Origin: JAPYTK01 sp964401935
Lineage (GTDB): Bacteria > Myxococcota_A > Polyangia > Polyangiales > Polyangiaceae
Direction: 5' to 3'
Length of the DNA stretch: 64,000 nucleotides
Assembly: GCA_964401935.1 (NCBI GenBank)
Contig: CAYOAL010000006.1
Span: 62,001-126,000, forward strand
The position numbers and the translations under genes are program-made. Within the stretch, counting starts at the first letter, position 1. The number at the start of each line of letters is the position of its first letter. Shown here piece after piece: positions 36,788-44,800 of this stretch. The notes beneath the pieces are model-generated. The model was not told the origin of the DNA and did no database searches. It was given only the letters and a program-made list of their open reading frames with translations.

Positions 36788-38283
36788 GGTGAGGTCGGCA
36801 GTCCGGTGAACGGATCGATCTTGGGTTGCGGCGGCGGACCTGGTGGCGGCGGGGGCGGCATCTTGGGGGCGGTGGGGTTCTGGGGGCCCGCGGGGAGCGG
36901 CAGCGGGCGGTTCGCGGGGGGTGGGGTAGGAGCCGCCACGCTCGACGCGGAGGGTAGCGGCGGCTGGCTCGTGCTCGCGATTGGAGCGGTCCCCGAAGGC
37001 TCCGTCGGCGTCGCCGCGGCGGAGGCCATGGGCGGAGCCGACGCCACCGCCGACGCGGCGACCTCGGGCGGCGTCGCGTCGCTCCCGGCGCGTCCGAGGT
37101 AGAACGCGCCGAACAGGCCCGCCGCGCCGAGGAGCGCCCACACCCAGAGGCGGCTGCCGCGGGAGGGCAGCGGGGTGAGCACCCCCGCGGTCACGGCGGC
37201 CACCTCGCGCGAGCCCGTCAGCTCCCCGGCGCGCTCGGCGCGCATCGAGCTCGAGGAGAGCGACGCCGCGCCGCTCGAGCCCGCCCGCTCCAAATCCGCG
37301 CGCTCCGAATCCGTGCGCTCGGGCGAGGACGCCGGCACTGTCACTCGTTCGGCCGACGGTTGGGTGGCGTCCTCGCGGCCTGGCCCCGAGTTGGGCGCCT
37401 CGTCGAGGAAAGGGCGTGGGTCTCTGCCTTCTGCGATCGCGGTGAAGGCCCGCGCCATGGTGCGGGCGCGCTGGAAGCGGCGCGTCACGTTGCGACTCAA
37501 CGCCGTGTCGAAGAACAGATCGATGTCTGGCGGCAGCGCCGGATTCACCAGCGTCGCGCGTGGGATGGGCTTGGTCACCACCTCGAGCAGCACGGCGGTG
37601 ATGGCGTCGCCCGCGAAGGGTTTCTCGCCGGTGAGGGCTCGGTAGATGAGCACACCGAGCGCCCACAGATCGCTGCGTTGATCCACGCGCTCGCCGCGCG
37701 CCTGCTCCGGGCTCATGTGATGGGGCGAGCCGATCACGGTGCCGCTGGTGGTCTTCTCCTCGACGAGGTTGGTCTTGGTCTCGCGGGCGACACCAAAATC
37801 GACGAGCTTGACCACCTCGTCGTCTCCCTCGCGGGCCAGGAACACGTTGCTCGGCTTGAGATCGCGATGAACGATCCCCGCGTCGTGCGCCACCTCGAGG
37901 GCCTTGCAGATCTGGTGCACCACCGGCGCGAGCTCCGAGAGCGTCATCGGCCCGTCGTGCTTGAGCCGCTCGCCGAGATCCTCTCCCTCGAGCAGCTCCA
38001 TCACCATGAACGGCGTGCCGTCGTCGACGCCGTAGTCGTGCACCCGCACGATGTGATGGCTCTTGAGCTGAGCGCTGGCCTTCGCCTCCCGCTCGAAGCG
38101 CGCCCGCGCAAGCTCCGTGGTCGCGAGCTCGGGGGCCATCTGCTTGACGGCGACGTCGACGTCGAGCACCTCGTGGCGCGCCACCCACACCGAGCCCATG
38201 CCGCCCTCGGCGAACTGTCGCAGGAGGCGGTACTTCCCCCCGACGACGCGGCCTGGTGCGAAAGGATCGGGACGGCTGGCCAT
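36784..38283 (-). CDS. Membrane-anchored Ser/Thr protein kinase (PknB-like)
   Basis: A 499-aa receptor-like kinase. The Hanks-type kinase domain (about residues 17-285) has glycine loop FAEGGMGSVWVA, VAVKQ lysine, HRDLKPSNVF catalytic loop (an RD kinase), LVDFGVAR, HHMSPEQARG and DLWALGVLIYRALTG. A Ser/Ala-rich juxtamembrane linker leads to a transmembrane helix (about 382-400, VWALLGAAGLFGAFYL). The extracytoplasmic tail is almost pure low complexity (Pro, Ala, Ser, with PPPPPGPPPQP at the end) and has no PASTA or other recognisable sensor fold. Start ATG 38283. It is coupled by ATGA to the TPR/PEGA-like gene. An FHA sigma-54 activator is encoded just beyond. Confidence 0.93.
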   Translation of the reverse strand: MASRPDPFAPGRVVGGKYRLLRQFAEGGMGSVWVARHEVLDVDVAVKQMAPELATTELARARFEREAKASAQLKSHHIVRVHDYGVDDGTPFMVMELLEGEDLGERLKHDGPMTLSELAPVVHQICKALEVAHDAGIVHRDLKPSNVFLAREGDDEVVKLVDFGVARETKTNLVEEKTTSGTVIGSPHHMSPEQARGERVDQRSDLWALGVLIYRALTGEKPFAGDAITAVLLEVVTKPIPRATLVNPALPPDIDLFFDTALSRNVTRRFQRARTMARAFTAIAEGRDPRPFLDEAPNSGPGREDATQPSAERVTVPASSPERTDSERADLERAGSSGAASLSSSSMRAERAGELTGSREVAAVTAGVLTPLPSRGSRLWVWALLGAAGLFGAFYLGRAGSDATPPEVAASAVASAPPMASAAATPTEPSGTAPIASTSQPPLPSASSVAAPTPPPANRPLPLPAGPQNPTAPKMPPPPPPGPPPQPKIDPFTGLPTSP

Positions 38284-38431
38284 TGACGAGCCAGCGTATC
38301 ACGCGCCCTCGGCGCGCCGCACGTTTGGCAGCTTCGACGCGATCGAGGGCCGCTGGCCGCGCGCTCGTGGGCGCCGCGGGCGTCGGCAGCGCCGGGCTCC
38401 GGCGCCTTGCCCCGCCGTCCCTCGACGCCGG

Positions 38432-39322
38432 TCAGTCGCAGGTCCCGGTCGCGCCGCAGGCGTAGTGCCGGGCGAGCTCCTCTTGCGTCAGCGCCCGGTC
38501 GTACACCGCCACCTCGTCGACGAGCACGGTGTCGGAGGCGCCCGCCCCGGCGAGGTAAAAGGCGCAGCCCGCGGCGACCCAGCTCTCGGAGAGCGCTCGG
38601 GCCGGGAGAAACACCGGCTCCCCGTCCACGTAGAGCTGCCCCTCGCCTGCCGCCGCGTCGAAGGTGATGGCCACGTGACGAAACATGTCGAGCACGATGG
38701 GCTGGTGGCTGAGCTCTTCGATGTTGGTGTTGGCGTAGCGCTTGTGGGTCACCGACGTCGCTCCCAAGAAGGTGGAGTAGCCGTCGCCGTTGGGCTCCGG
38801 TCGGCAGGTCCAGAGCCCGGAGGCGTCCCCCGTCTGCACCGCGACCCACGCCTCGAGGGTGTACGAGCTGTCACCGAAGCCGAGCGGGTGCGGGGCATCG
38901 ACGAAGAGCGACGCCCCCGTCTGCAGGGTGGCGGCCTGGCCGACCACCCCCTCGGCCTCGAAGTCGACCGCGCCGCTCCCCATGTCGTTGTCGATGTAGG
39001 CGTCTTCCCCGTTGCCGCTCAGATCCGGCGTGCGAGTGCCGTTCTGCACCACGTCGAGCGGCCAATAGGCGATGGCTCCATCTTCGATCACGAGGCCCGG
39101 GTAGCCAGGGAGGGTCCCGCCGCTCCCGCCGCTCCCGCCGCTCCCGCCGGCTCCACCCGCGGCGCTCGCGGCGCCCGCGCCACCGTCGCCACCGTCGCCG
39201 CCACCGGACGCGGTCGTGCCGCCACCGCCGTCTCGATCGAACAGGAGGCCGCTGGTGTCGATGCACGCTGCGCAGCCGAGGAGCGCGACGAGCGCGAGGG
39301 CGGAGGCCGTGGTGGATGGCAT
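38432..39322 (-). CDS. LamG-domain (concanavalin-like) lipoprotein
   Basis: A 296-aa predicted lipoprotein. The signal MPSTTASALALVALLGCAAC ends in a lipobox at LGC or AAC. A Gly/Ser linker follows (GGDGGDGGAGAAS and repeats of GGS). A LamG-like jellyroll of about 200 residues comes next, with typical strands: GAIAYWPLD near the start, DLSGNGEDAY, SYTLEAWVAVQ, FRHVAITFDAAAGEGQLYVDGE and LVDEVAVYDRALTQEEL. LamG-like domains bind carbohydrates or proteins. It is divergent from the DUF1592-like/DUF1552 pair, with two GTAGACTCGAGTC operator-like sites in the shared 200-bp promoter region. Confidence 0.87.
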   Translation of the reverse strand: MPSTTASALALVALLGCAACIDTSGLLFDRDGGGGTTASGGGDGGDGGAGAASAAGGAGGSGGSGGSGGTLPGYPGLVIEDGAIAYWPLDVVQNGTRTPDLSGNGEDAYIDNDMGSGAVDFEAEGVVGQAATLQTGASLFVDAPHPLGFGDSSYTLEAWVAVQTGDASGLWTCRPEPNGDGYSTFLGATSVTHKRYANTNIEELSHQPIVLDMFRHVAITFDAAAGEGQLYVDGEPVFLPARALSESWVAAGCAFYLAGAGASDTVLVDEVAVYDRALTQEELARHYACGATGTCD

Positions 39323-39396
39323 GTCAGTGTGCTCGTGAAGCCAAGACCATGCCGCTTGCGAGCGACGATGGTTCGGGGGGTTACGGGGCACGCTTC

Positions 39397-39433
39397 GTAG
39401 ACTCGAGTCCAACGCGTGTAGACTCGAGTCTAC
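39397..39433. promoter_or_regulatory. Two operator-like sites in divergent promoter region
   Basis: A perfect 16-bp palindrome GTAGACTCGAGTCTAC is at 39418-39433. A second copy of its first 13 bases, GTAGACTCGAGTC, is at 39397-39409, 21 bp (two helical turns) away on the same face. They lie between the divergent LamG lipoprotein gene (minus) and the DUF1592-like gene (plus). The pattern is typical of a dimeric repressor or activator bound cooperatively. The cognate protein is unknown. Confidence 0.55.
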
Positions 39434-39522
39434 GCACAAACCGGAGGTCGCAGAAGAACTCCTGTGATTTCGCATCGACGTGCGCCGGTCGGAGCTGGCA
39501 CAGCCGCTGCAAAGTCCCGAGC

Positions 39523-41337
39523 ATGAGCGTGGACTTGATGCGACGCCTGTTCTCGAAGGCTCCCCTCGCGATCTCGCGCCGGCCCCTCGTCGCCCTCGCC
39601 GCCGCCGGGCTCTTGGGCCTCTCCGGCCTCGCGGCTTGCGTCGGCGACATCGGCGACGGTGGCGAAGGCCTCGACGAGCCTCCGCTCGAGCCCGGCGACT
39701 TCGCCTGCACCCCCGGCGATCCGAGCGCCACCGTGCTGCCCCGTCTGTCGCGGGGACAGTACGTCGCCGCGGTGAGCGACTTCGTGGCCGCGGCGGTGGG
39801 TCCCCAAGAGGTGGAGCCCATCCTCGCCGCCATCGCCTCCACCCTCACGCTCCTCCCTCAGGACGCGAGCTCGGATCACGACCGGCTCGATCAGGCCGTG
39901 AGCCAAGGCCACGTCGACGCGCAGTATCACCTCGCCGTCGCCGTCGCGCGGGAGCTCACCTCCACTCCCGAGCGCCGCGAGGCTCTCCTCGGCAGCTGCG
40001 GCACCGACGCCGATCCGGCCAACGACGACAGCTGCCTCGAGGAGCTCATCCTCGGGCTCGGCTACCGCGCCCACCGGCGCCCGTTGGTGAGCGCCGAGGT
40101 CGCCTTCTATCGCGACGAGGTCTTCGAGCCCGCCGAGGGGATGGACCTCGCGGCCGTGCGCGACGTGATCACCGCCATGCTGCTCGCCCCGAGCTTCGTG
40201 TACCGCGTGGAGCTCGACGGCGATCCGGTGGACGGACGCGCCGATCTCTACGCCCTCTCGGCCCACGAGCTGGCGTCGCGCCTCGCCTTCCACTTCTGGA
40301 ACGGCCCCCCCGACGACGCCCTCTACGCGGCCGCCGACAGCGGTCTGCTCCTCACCGAGGAGGGCTACGCGGCCGAGGTCGAGCGCATGCTCGACGATCC
40401 CCGCACCCTCGCCACCTTCGATCGCTTCTACGCCGAGTGGCTGTGGCTCGACGACCTCGCGCCGCTGCATCAGCAGGTAGGGCAGCCCGACTACGACGCG
40501 TTCCTCGGTGGGGTGGTGCCTACCCCCGAGCTCCGCGAGCGCCTCATCGAAGACCTCCTCGATCTCACGCGCTACGTCACCTGGCAGTCGGGCGGTTCGT
40601 TCGCCGAGCTGTTCGTCTCGCAGCTCTCCTTCGCCAAGACCGACGACGTGGCCGCGATCTACGGTGGCGTGCCGCTCTGGCAGGAAGGCACCACGCCGGC
40701 CACGCTCCCCGCCGGCGCTCGCGCCGGGATCCTCACCCGCCCCGCGATGCTCGCCACCGGCTCCATCCAGACCCACTCGGTGCTCCGCGGTCGCGAGGTG
40801 CGACGCCGCATCCTCTGCCAAGAGATGCCGCCCCCGCCGGCCGACGCCATGAACAACCTCCCCGATCTCGACCCGATCATGACCGAGCGCGAGCGCATGG
40901 AGGCCATCACCGAGCAGCCTGGCTCGTCGTGCGTGGGCTGCCACAGCCAGATGAACCCCATCGGCTACACGCTCGAGAGCTTCGACGGCCTCGGCCGAGC
41001 GCGCACCGAAGAAGCGATCTTCGACACCGACGGCACCCTGCTCGCCACGCTGCCGCTCGACACCAGCGCCGCCCCGCGCCTCACCGCCGACGACGACACG
41101 GTGGCCTCCGGCGCCATCGAGCTCAGCGCCCTCGTGGCGGACAGCAACCTCGCCCGCGCCTGCTTCGCTCGTCACGCCTTCCGCTTCGCCCTCTCCCGCG
41201 TCGAGGACGACGCCGTCGACGGCTGCGCGCTCGAGACGATCCGCGAGTCGCTCGCCGACGGCCGCGACCTCCGCGCGGTGTATCGCGACATCGCCCTGTC
41301 CCCCACCTTCCGCCTCCGCAAGCTCAGCGCCGAGTGA
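39523..41337 (+). CDS. DUF1592/DUF1588-type secreted lipoprotein with a c-type heme motif
   Basis: A 604-aa predicted lipoprotein (LSGLAAC lipobox at the end of the signal). Its segments match the order of the DUF1587/1595/1592/1588/1585 proteins abundant in Planctomycetes and Myxococcota: PRLSRGQYVAAVSDFV, GLGYRAHRRPLVSAEVAFY, LYALSAHELASRLAFHFWNGPPD and DRFYAEWLWLD, then GARAGILTRPAMLATGSIQTHSVLRGREVRRRILC. A CVGCH heme-binding motif (about residue 469) sits in SSCVGCHSQMNPIGYTLESFDGLGR. The family function is not established; the single c-heme suggests electron transfer. Start ATG 39523. Four base pairs before the DUF1552 gene, so the two form the usual operon pair. Confidence 0.9.
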   Translation: MSVDLMRRLFSKAPLAISRRPLVALAAAGLLGLSGLAACVGDIGDGGEGLDEPPLEPGDFACTPGDPSATVLPRLSRGQYVAAVSDFVAAAVGPQEVEPILAAIASTLTLLPQDASSDHDRLDQAVSQGHVDAQYHLAVAVARELTSTPERREALLGSCGTDADPANDDSCLEELILGLGYRAHRRPLVSAEVAFYRDEVFEPAEGMDLAAVRDVITAMLLAPSFVYRVELDGDPVDGRADLYALSAHELASRLAFHFWNGPPDDALYAAADSGLLLTEEGYAAEVERMLDDPRTLATFDRFYAEWLWLDDLAPLHQQVGQPDYDAFLGGVVPTPELRERLIEDLLDLTRYVTWQSGGSFAELFVSQLSFAKTDDVAAIYGGVPLWQEGTTPATLPAGARAGILTRPAMLATGSIQTHSVLRGREVRRRILCQEMPPPPADAMNNLPDLDPIMTERERMEAITEQPGSSCVGCHSQMNPIGYTLESFDGLGRARTEEAIFDTDGTLLATLPLDTSAAPRLTADDDTVASGAIELSALVADSNLARACFARHAFRFALSRVEDDAVDGCALETIRESLADGRDLRAVYRDIALSPTFRLRKLSAE

Positions 41338-41341
41338 CCCC

Positions 41342-42916
41342 ATGAACGCCAACGCTCACGACCCGAAGCCTCGCTCCTCCTCCTCTCGCCGACAGTTCCT
41401 GCGCGGCGCGGCCGGTTTCACGCTCGCCTTGCCGTTCCTCGATTCGCTCTCCGACAAGCCGGCACAGGCCGGCGTGCCCCCCTACGCCGCCAACCCGCGC
41501 TTCGTGGCCATGACCACCCAGCACGGCGGCGTGTGGGGGGCGAACATGTGGCCTGGCGACGAGATGCTCCCGAGCTCGCACAACCTCTACGCCGGCCACA
41601 CCGCGCGTCACGGAACGCTCACCCCGGCCGTCGTGGGGGGCACCGCCTCGCTCTCGCCGGTGCTCACCGCCGACGCCGCGCTGCTCACGAGCGCGCTGGC
41701 CTCCAAAATGAACCTCCTCCGTGGCCTCGACGTGCCGCACTATCTCGGCCACCACACCGGCGGCGAGCTCGGCAACTTCGCCGCCGAGTTCGACGCGACC
41801 CCGATGGGACCCGTCACCACGCATCGGCCGACCATCGATCAGGTGCTCGCCTACTCGCCCTCGTTCTACCCCGACCTGTCCACCATCCGACAACGCAGCC
41901 TCCACATCGGCACGCACACGCACCACAGCTGGACCCGCGCCAACCCGAACGATCCGACCTCGGCGGTGCAGCCGGTCCCGCTCAGCCAGAGCGCCCAAGC
42001 GCTGTTCGATCTCATCTTCGTGCCCGAAGAGGTGGAAGAGAATCCGCGGCCGCTCGTGGTCGATCGCGTCATCGAGCACTATCGGCGGCTCCGCCAGGGA
42101 AGCTTCGGCGACGCGCGCCGTCTGTCCACCCACGACGCCCAGCGACTCGATGACCACATGGATCGGCTGCGCGACCTCCAGACGCGCCTCAACGCGGTGG
42201 CGAGCTGCGGCGACGTGCCCCCGCTCGGAGGCGACACCGGCGGCCTCGACGTCGGCGGCTACTCTTCGGACATCGACGCCATGCGCCGCTACTACCAGCT
42301 CTACAACGACGTCATCGTGGCGGCTTTCGTGTGCGGCACGAGCCGCATCGCGGTGGTGAACAGCGGCGAGACCTGGTCGACCGAGTTCCCCGGCCTCTGC
42401 TGCGACTGGCACCAGCTCGTGGCCCACGAGTCGCATCACGCGGATGGAGCGCGGCAGGCGATCCTCGTAGAGGCCAAGCAGCGCTTCTTCGAGTGGGTGT
42501 TCCTCGATCTGGTCAACAAGCTCGACGTGGAGGAGAGCGAGGGCATCACCTACCTCGACAACTCCCTGGTCTTCTGGGTGCAGGAGTCGGGCGCCACCAC
42601 CCACGACGCCATCTCGCTCCCCATCGTGAGCGCCGGCAGCGCGGCGGGGCACTTCGAGACCGGGCGCTACGTCGACTATCGGAACCGCACCAACACCTCC
42701 CTCGCCCACGACTACTCGCTCGAGCACGCGGCGCTTCGCCCCGGGATCCCGTACCAGCGCTTCCTCGCCAACGTCATGATGTCGATGGGCTTGTCGCCGA
42801 GCGAGTTCGAGCAGCCGGGGGAGCGCGGCTACGGCGACAACTTCATCGAGTCGAGCAACTGGATGCCCCAGCAGTATATGAACGACGCGAGCCAGCCGCT
42901 CCCCCTCCTCACCTGA
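41342..42916 (+). CDS. DUF1552 Tat-exported protein
   Basis: A 524-aa protein of DUF1552. The N-terminus contains a twin-arginine signal SRRQFLRG (residues 15-22) followed by AAGFTLALPFLDSL, so a folded, possibly cofactor-bearing product is expected outside the inner membrane. DUF1552 proteins resemble DUF1501-type sulfatase/phosphatase-fold proteins; visible conserved-looking stretches are GLDVPHYLGHHTGGELGNFA and ETWSTEFPGLCCDWHQLVAHESHH. It follows the DUF1592-like gene by 4 bp, an arrangement seen repeatedly in Myxococcota and Planctomycetes. The joint function is unknown. Confidence 0.9.
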   Translation: MNANAHDPKPRSSSSRRQFLRGAAGFTLALPFLDSLSDKPAQAGVPPYAANPRFVAMTTQHGGVWGANMWPGDEMLPSSHNLYAGHTARHGTLTPAVVGGTASLSPVLTADAALLTSALASKMNLLRGLDVPHYLGHHTGGELGNFAAEFDATPMGPVTTHRPTIDQVLAYSPSFYPDLSTIRQRSLHIGTHTHHSWTRANPNDPTSAVQPVPLSQSAQALFDLIFVPEEVEENPRPLVVDRVIEHYRRLRQGSFGDARRLSTHDAQRLDDHMDRLRDLQTRLNAVASCGDVPPLGGDTGGLDVGGYSSDIDAMRRYYQLYNDVIVAAFVCGTSRIAVVNSGETWSTEFPGLCCDWHQLVAHESHHADGARQAILVEAKQRFFEWVFLDLVNKLDVEESEGITYLDNSLVFWVQESGATTHDAISLPIVSAGSAAGHFETGRYVDYRNRTNTSLAHDYSLEHAALRPGIPYQRFLANVMMSMGLSPSEFEQPGERGYGDNFIESSNWMPQQYMNDASQPLPLLT

Positions 42917-43042
42917 GGGGACGCGCCGGCGCGCGACGATTGCGCCTTCGTGCAGGGGTTTCGTCGGGGCTCGTGGCGGAGGCTGTTGTCGGTGACATTT
43001 GCGTCTGGCATGTGACGTGCGTAGGGCTGGTTCAAGGCCCGT

Positions 43043-43963
43043 ATGTCACGTCGTGCATCCATCGCAATCTTCGCGTCCGCGCTGACGGTCTCGCTCGTCG
43101 GCCCCGCGCGTGCCGAGCCGCCGCTCCCCGTCGAGCCCGTCGCCGAGGGCCGCGAGCCCGACACGGTCGGCGAATACGTCTGGCCGGCTCGCCCTTTCCG
43201 CTGGTTCGACTACGCGTACACCGGCGTGCTCGTGGCCGGAGCGGTGGTGGAGCTCGCGCTGCCGCCCGGCGATCAGGCCGGGGAGAGCCGGCACGCGGGA
43301 GGGATCCTCTTCGATGACGCCCTCCACGACGAGGTGGTGCTCGGGGCGGAGCGGGATCGGCACGCGGTGGCCACCGCCGCCGATCTGATGGTGGGGACGC
43401 TCGTCGCGTATCCCGCGATCGTTCCAGCGGCCATCGTTTGGGCCCAACGCGGCAGCGCTTTCTCGGCGCTCCAGCTGACCATGATCAACATCCAGGCCTT
43501 CGCGTTCACGAGCCTCATCACCGGGGTCACCAAGCGGGTCGCCGACCGCGAGCGCCCGATCGCGACGCGGTGCTTCGAAGACCCCAACTACGACGAGAAC
43601 TGCGACTCGGCCGACAACCACTACAGCTTCCCGAGCGGGCACGCCTCGGTGGCGTTCACCGGTGCCGCGCTCACGTGCCTCCACCACTTCCAGCTGGATC
43701 TCATGGGGCGTGCGGGCGACATGATCGTCTGCGCGACCGGGGTCACCATGGCTGCCTTTACCGGGATCAGCCGCATGGCCTCCGACAAGCACTACGCGTC
43801 GGACGTGCTCGCCGGCGCCACGATCGGCTCGGTGTCGGGGGCGCTCATGCCGTGGCTCCTCTACTACGGGTTCGGTGGACCTCCGATGGTCACCGAGACC
43901 TCGTTCGTGACCCCGATGGTCACCGAAGACAGGGTCGGCGTGAGGTGGATGGGGTTGCTCTGA
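43043..43963 (+). CDS. PAP2-family membrane phosphatase
   Basis: A 306-aa acid-phosphatase/vanadium-haloperoxidase-fold protein. A signal-like N-terminus (SRRASIAIFASALTVSLVGPARA) is followed by several membrane helices. The three catalytic motifs are complete: KRVADRERP (K-x6-RP, about residue 165), PSGH (about 197) and SRMASDKHYASD (SR-x5-H-x3-D, about 243). Members dephosphorylate undecaprenyl pyrophosphate, lipid phosphates or lipid A. Two extra Cys flank motif 1 (CFEDPNYDENC), which is uncommon. It is monocistronic; the upstream 126 bp contain no gene. Confidence 0.92.
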   Translation: MSRRASIAIFASALTVSLVGPARAEPPLPVEPVAEGREPDTVGEYVWPARPFRWFDYAYTGVLVAGAVVELALPPGDQAGESRHAGGILFDDALHDEVVLGAERDRHAVATAADLMVGTLVAYPAIVPAAIVWAQRGSAFSALQLTMINIQAFAFTSLITGVTKRVADRERPIATRCFEDPNYDENCDSADNHYSFPSGHASVAFTGAALTCLHHFQLDLMGRAGDMIVCATGVTMAAFTGISRMASDKHYASDVLAGATIGSVSGALMPWLLYYGFGGPPMVTETSFVTPMVTEDRVGVRWMGLL

Positions 43964-44049
43964 GCGACACCCACGAGAGGTCGCCGCCGCAGTGACGAAC
44001 GTCGCGAGGGTTGCTTGTCGTGCTCCGCCGGCGGATCGTGGTGCGGAGC

Positions 44050-44709
44050 ATGCCCCAGCGAGAGGTTCGTCACGGCGATGGTGTCGCTTGGCTGCGCGCG
44101 GCGGAGCTCGGGCGCGAGCACGCGGTCGTCACGTCGCTCCCCGACGTATCGGAGCTCACGTTGAACTTCGAAGACTGGCGCTCATGGTTCGTCGCGGTGG
44201 CCGAGCTCGTCTGTCGGCGGATCCATCCCGACGCGGTGGCGGTGTTCTATCAGACGGACGTCAAACACGACGGACGCTGGGTCGACAAGGGGCACCTCGT
44301 CCACGTGGGCGCGGACGCGGCCGGGGCTCACTGTCTTTGGCACAAGATCGTCTGTCGCGCGCCGCCCGGCAACACCACCTTCGGCCGCCCCGCCTACGGT
44401 CGCCTGCTCGCCTTCTCGCAGGCGCTGCGGGTCGCCCCCGCGCGGTCGACGCCCGATGTCTTCCCCGAGCTCGGGGCGATGACGTGGTCGCGGGCGATGC
44501 CCATGGCGGCAGCGGTGGCGAGCTGTCGGTTCCTTCGGGAGCACACCGCGACAGCGGTGGTGGTCGATCCGTTCTGTGGGCGCGGCACCATCCTCGCGGT
44601 GGCCAACCACTTCGGTCTCGACGCGGTCGGGGTGGAGATCTCGAAGAAGCGCTGCCGCAAGGCGCAAAAGCTCACCCTCGCGGCGGACGCCGCCGTCGAC
44701 GGGCGTTGA
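44050..44709 (+). CDS. SAM-dependent methyltransferase-like protein
   Basis: A 219-aa protein (ATG 44050; a TTG at 44011 would add 13 residues). The C-terminal third carries a Rossmann methyltransferase core VVDPFCGRGTILAVANHFGLDAVGVEISKKRC, in which DPFCGRGT is the SAM-binding motif I and GVEIS is the acidic strand-2 motif. This resembles UPF0020/N6-adenine or RNA methyltransferases. The N-terminal part contains an aromatic-rich segment (HLVHVGADAAGAHCLWHKIV) and the PMAAAVASCRFL helix. The target (DNA, RNA or small molecule) cannot be inferred. It is not linked to a restriction enzyme. Confidence 0.72.
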   Translation: MPQREVRHGDGVAWLRAAELGREHAVVTSLPDVSELTLNFEDWRSWFVAVAELVCRRIHPDAVAVFYQTDVKHDGRWVDKGHLVHVGADAAGAHCLWHKIVCRAPPGNTTFGRPAYGRLLAFSQALRVAPARSTPDVFPELGAMTWSRAMPMAAAVASCRFLREHTATAVVVDPFCGRGTILAVANHFGLDAVGVEISKKRCRKAQKLTLAADAAVDGR

Positions 44710-44800
44710 CCGCCTGCGGCGCCCGAGGCTCTCGGCGCGCCGCGCCACGTCGCCGCAAAGCAGGCCCCCGCGGGCACCGCGTGGCGACTACACTGCACGC

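Noticed and set aside
35828..38302. Single fused frame covering the TPR/PEGA-like protein and the kinase in another phase
   Set aside because: The kinase is read in a different frame with all Hanks motifs. The real genes overlap only by ATGA.
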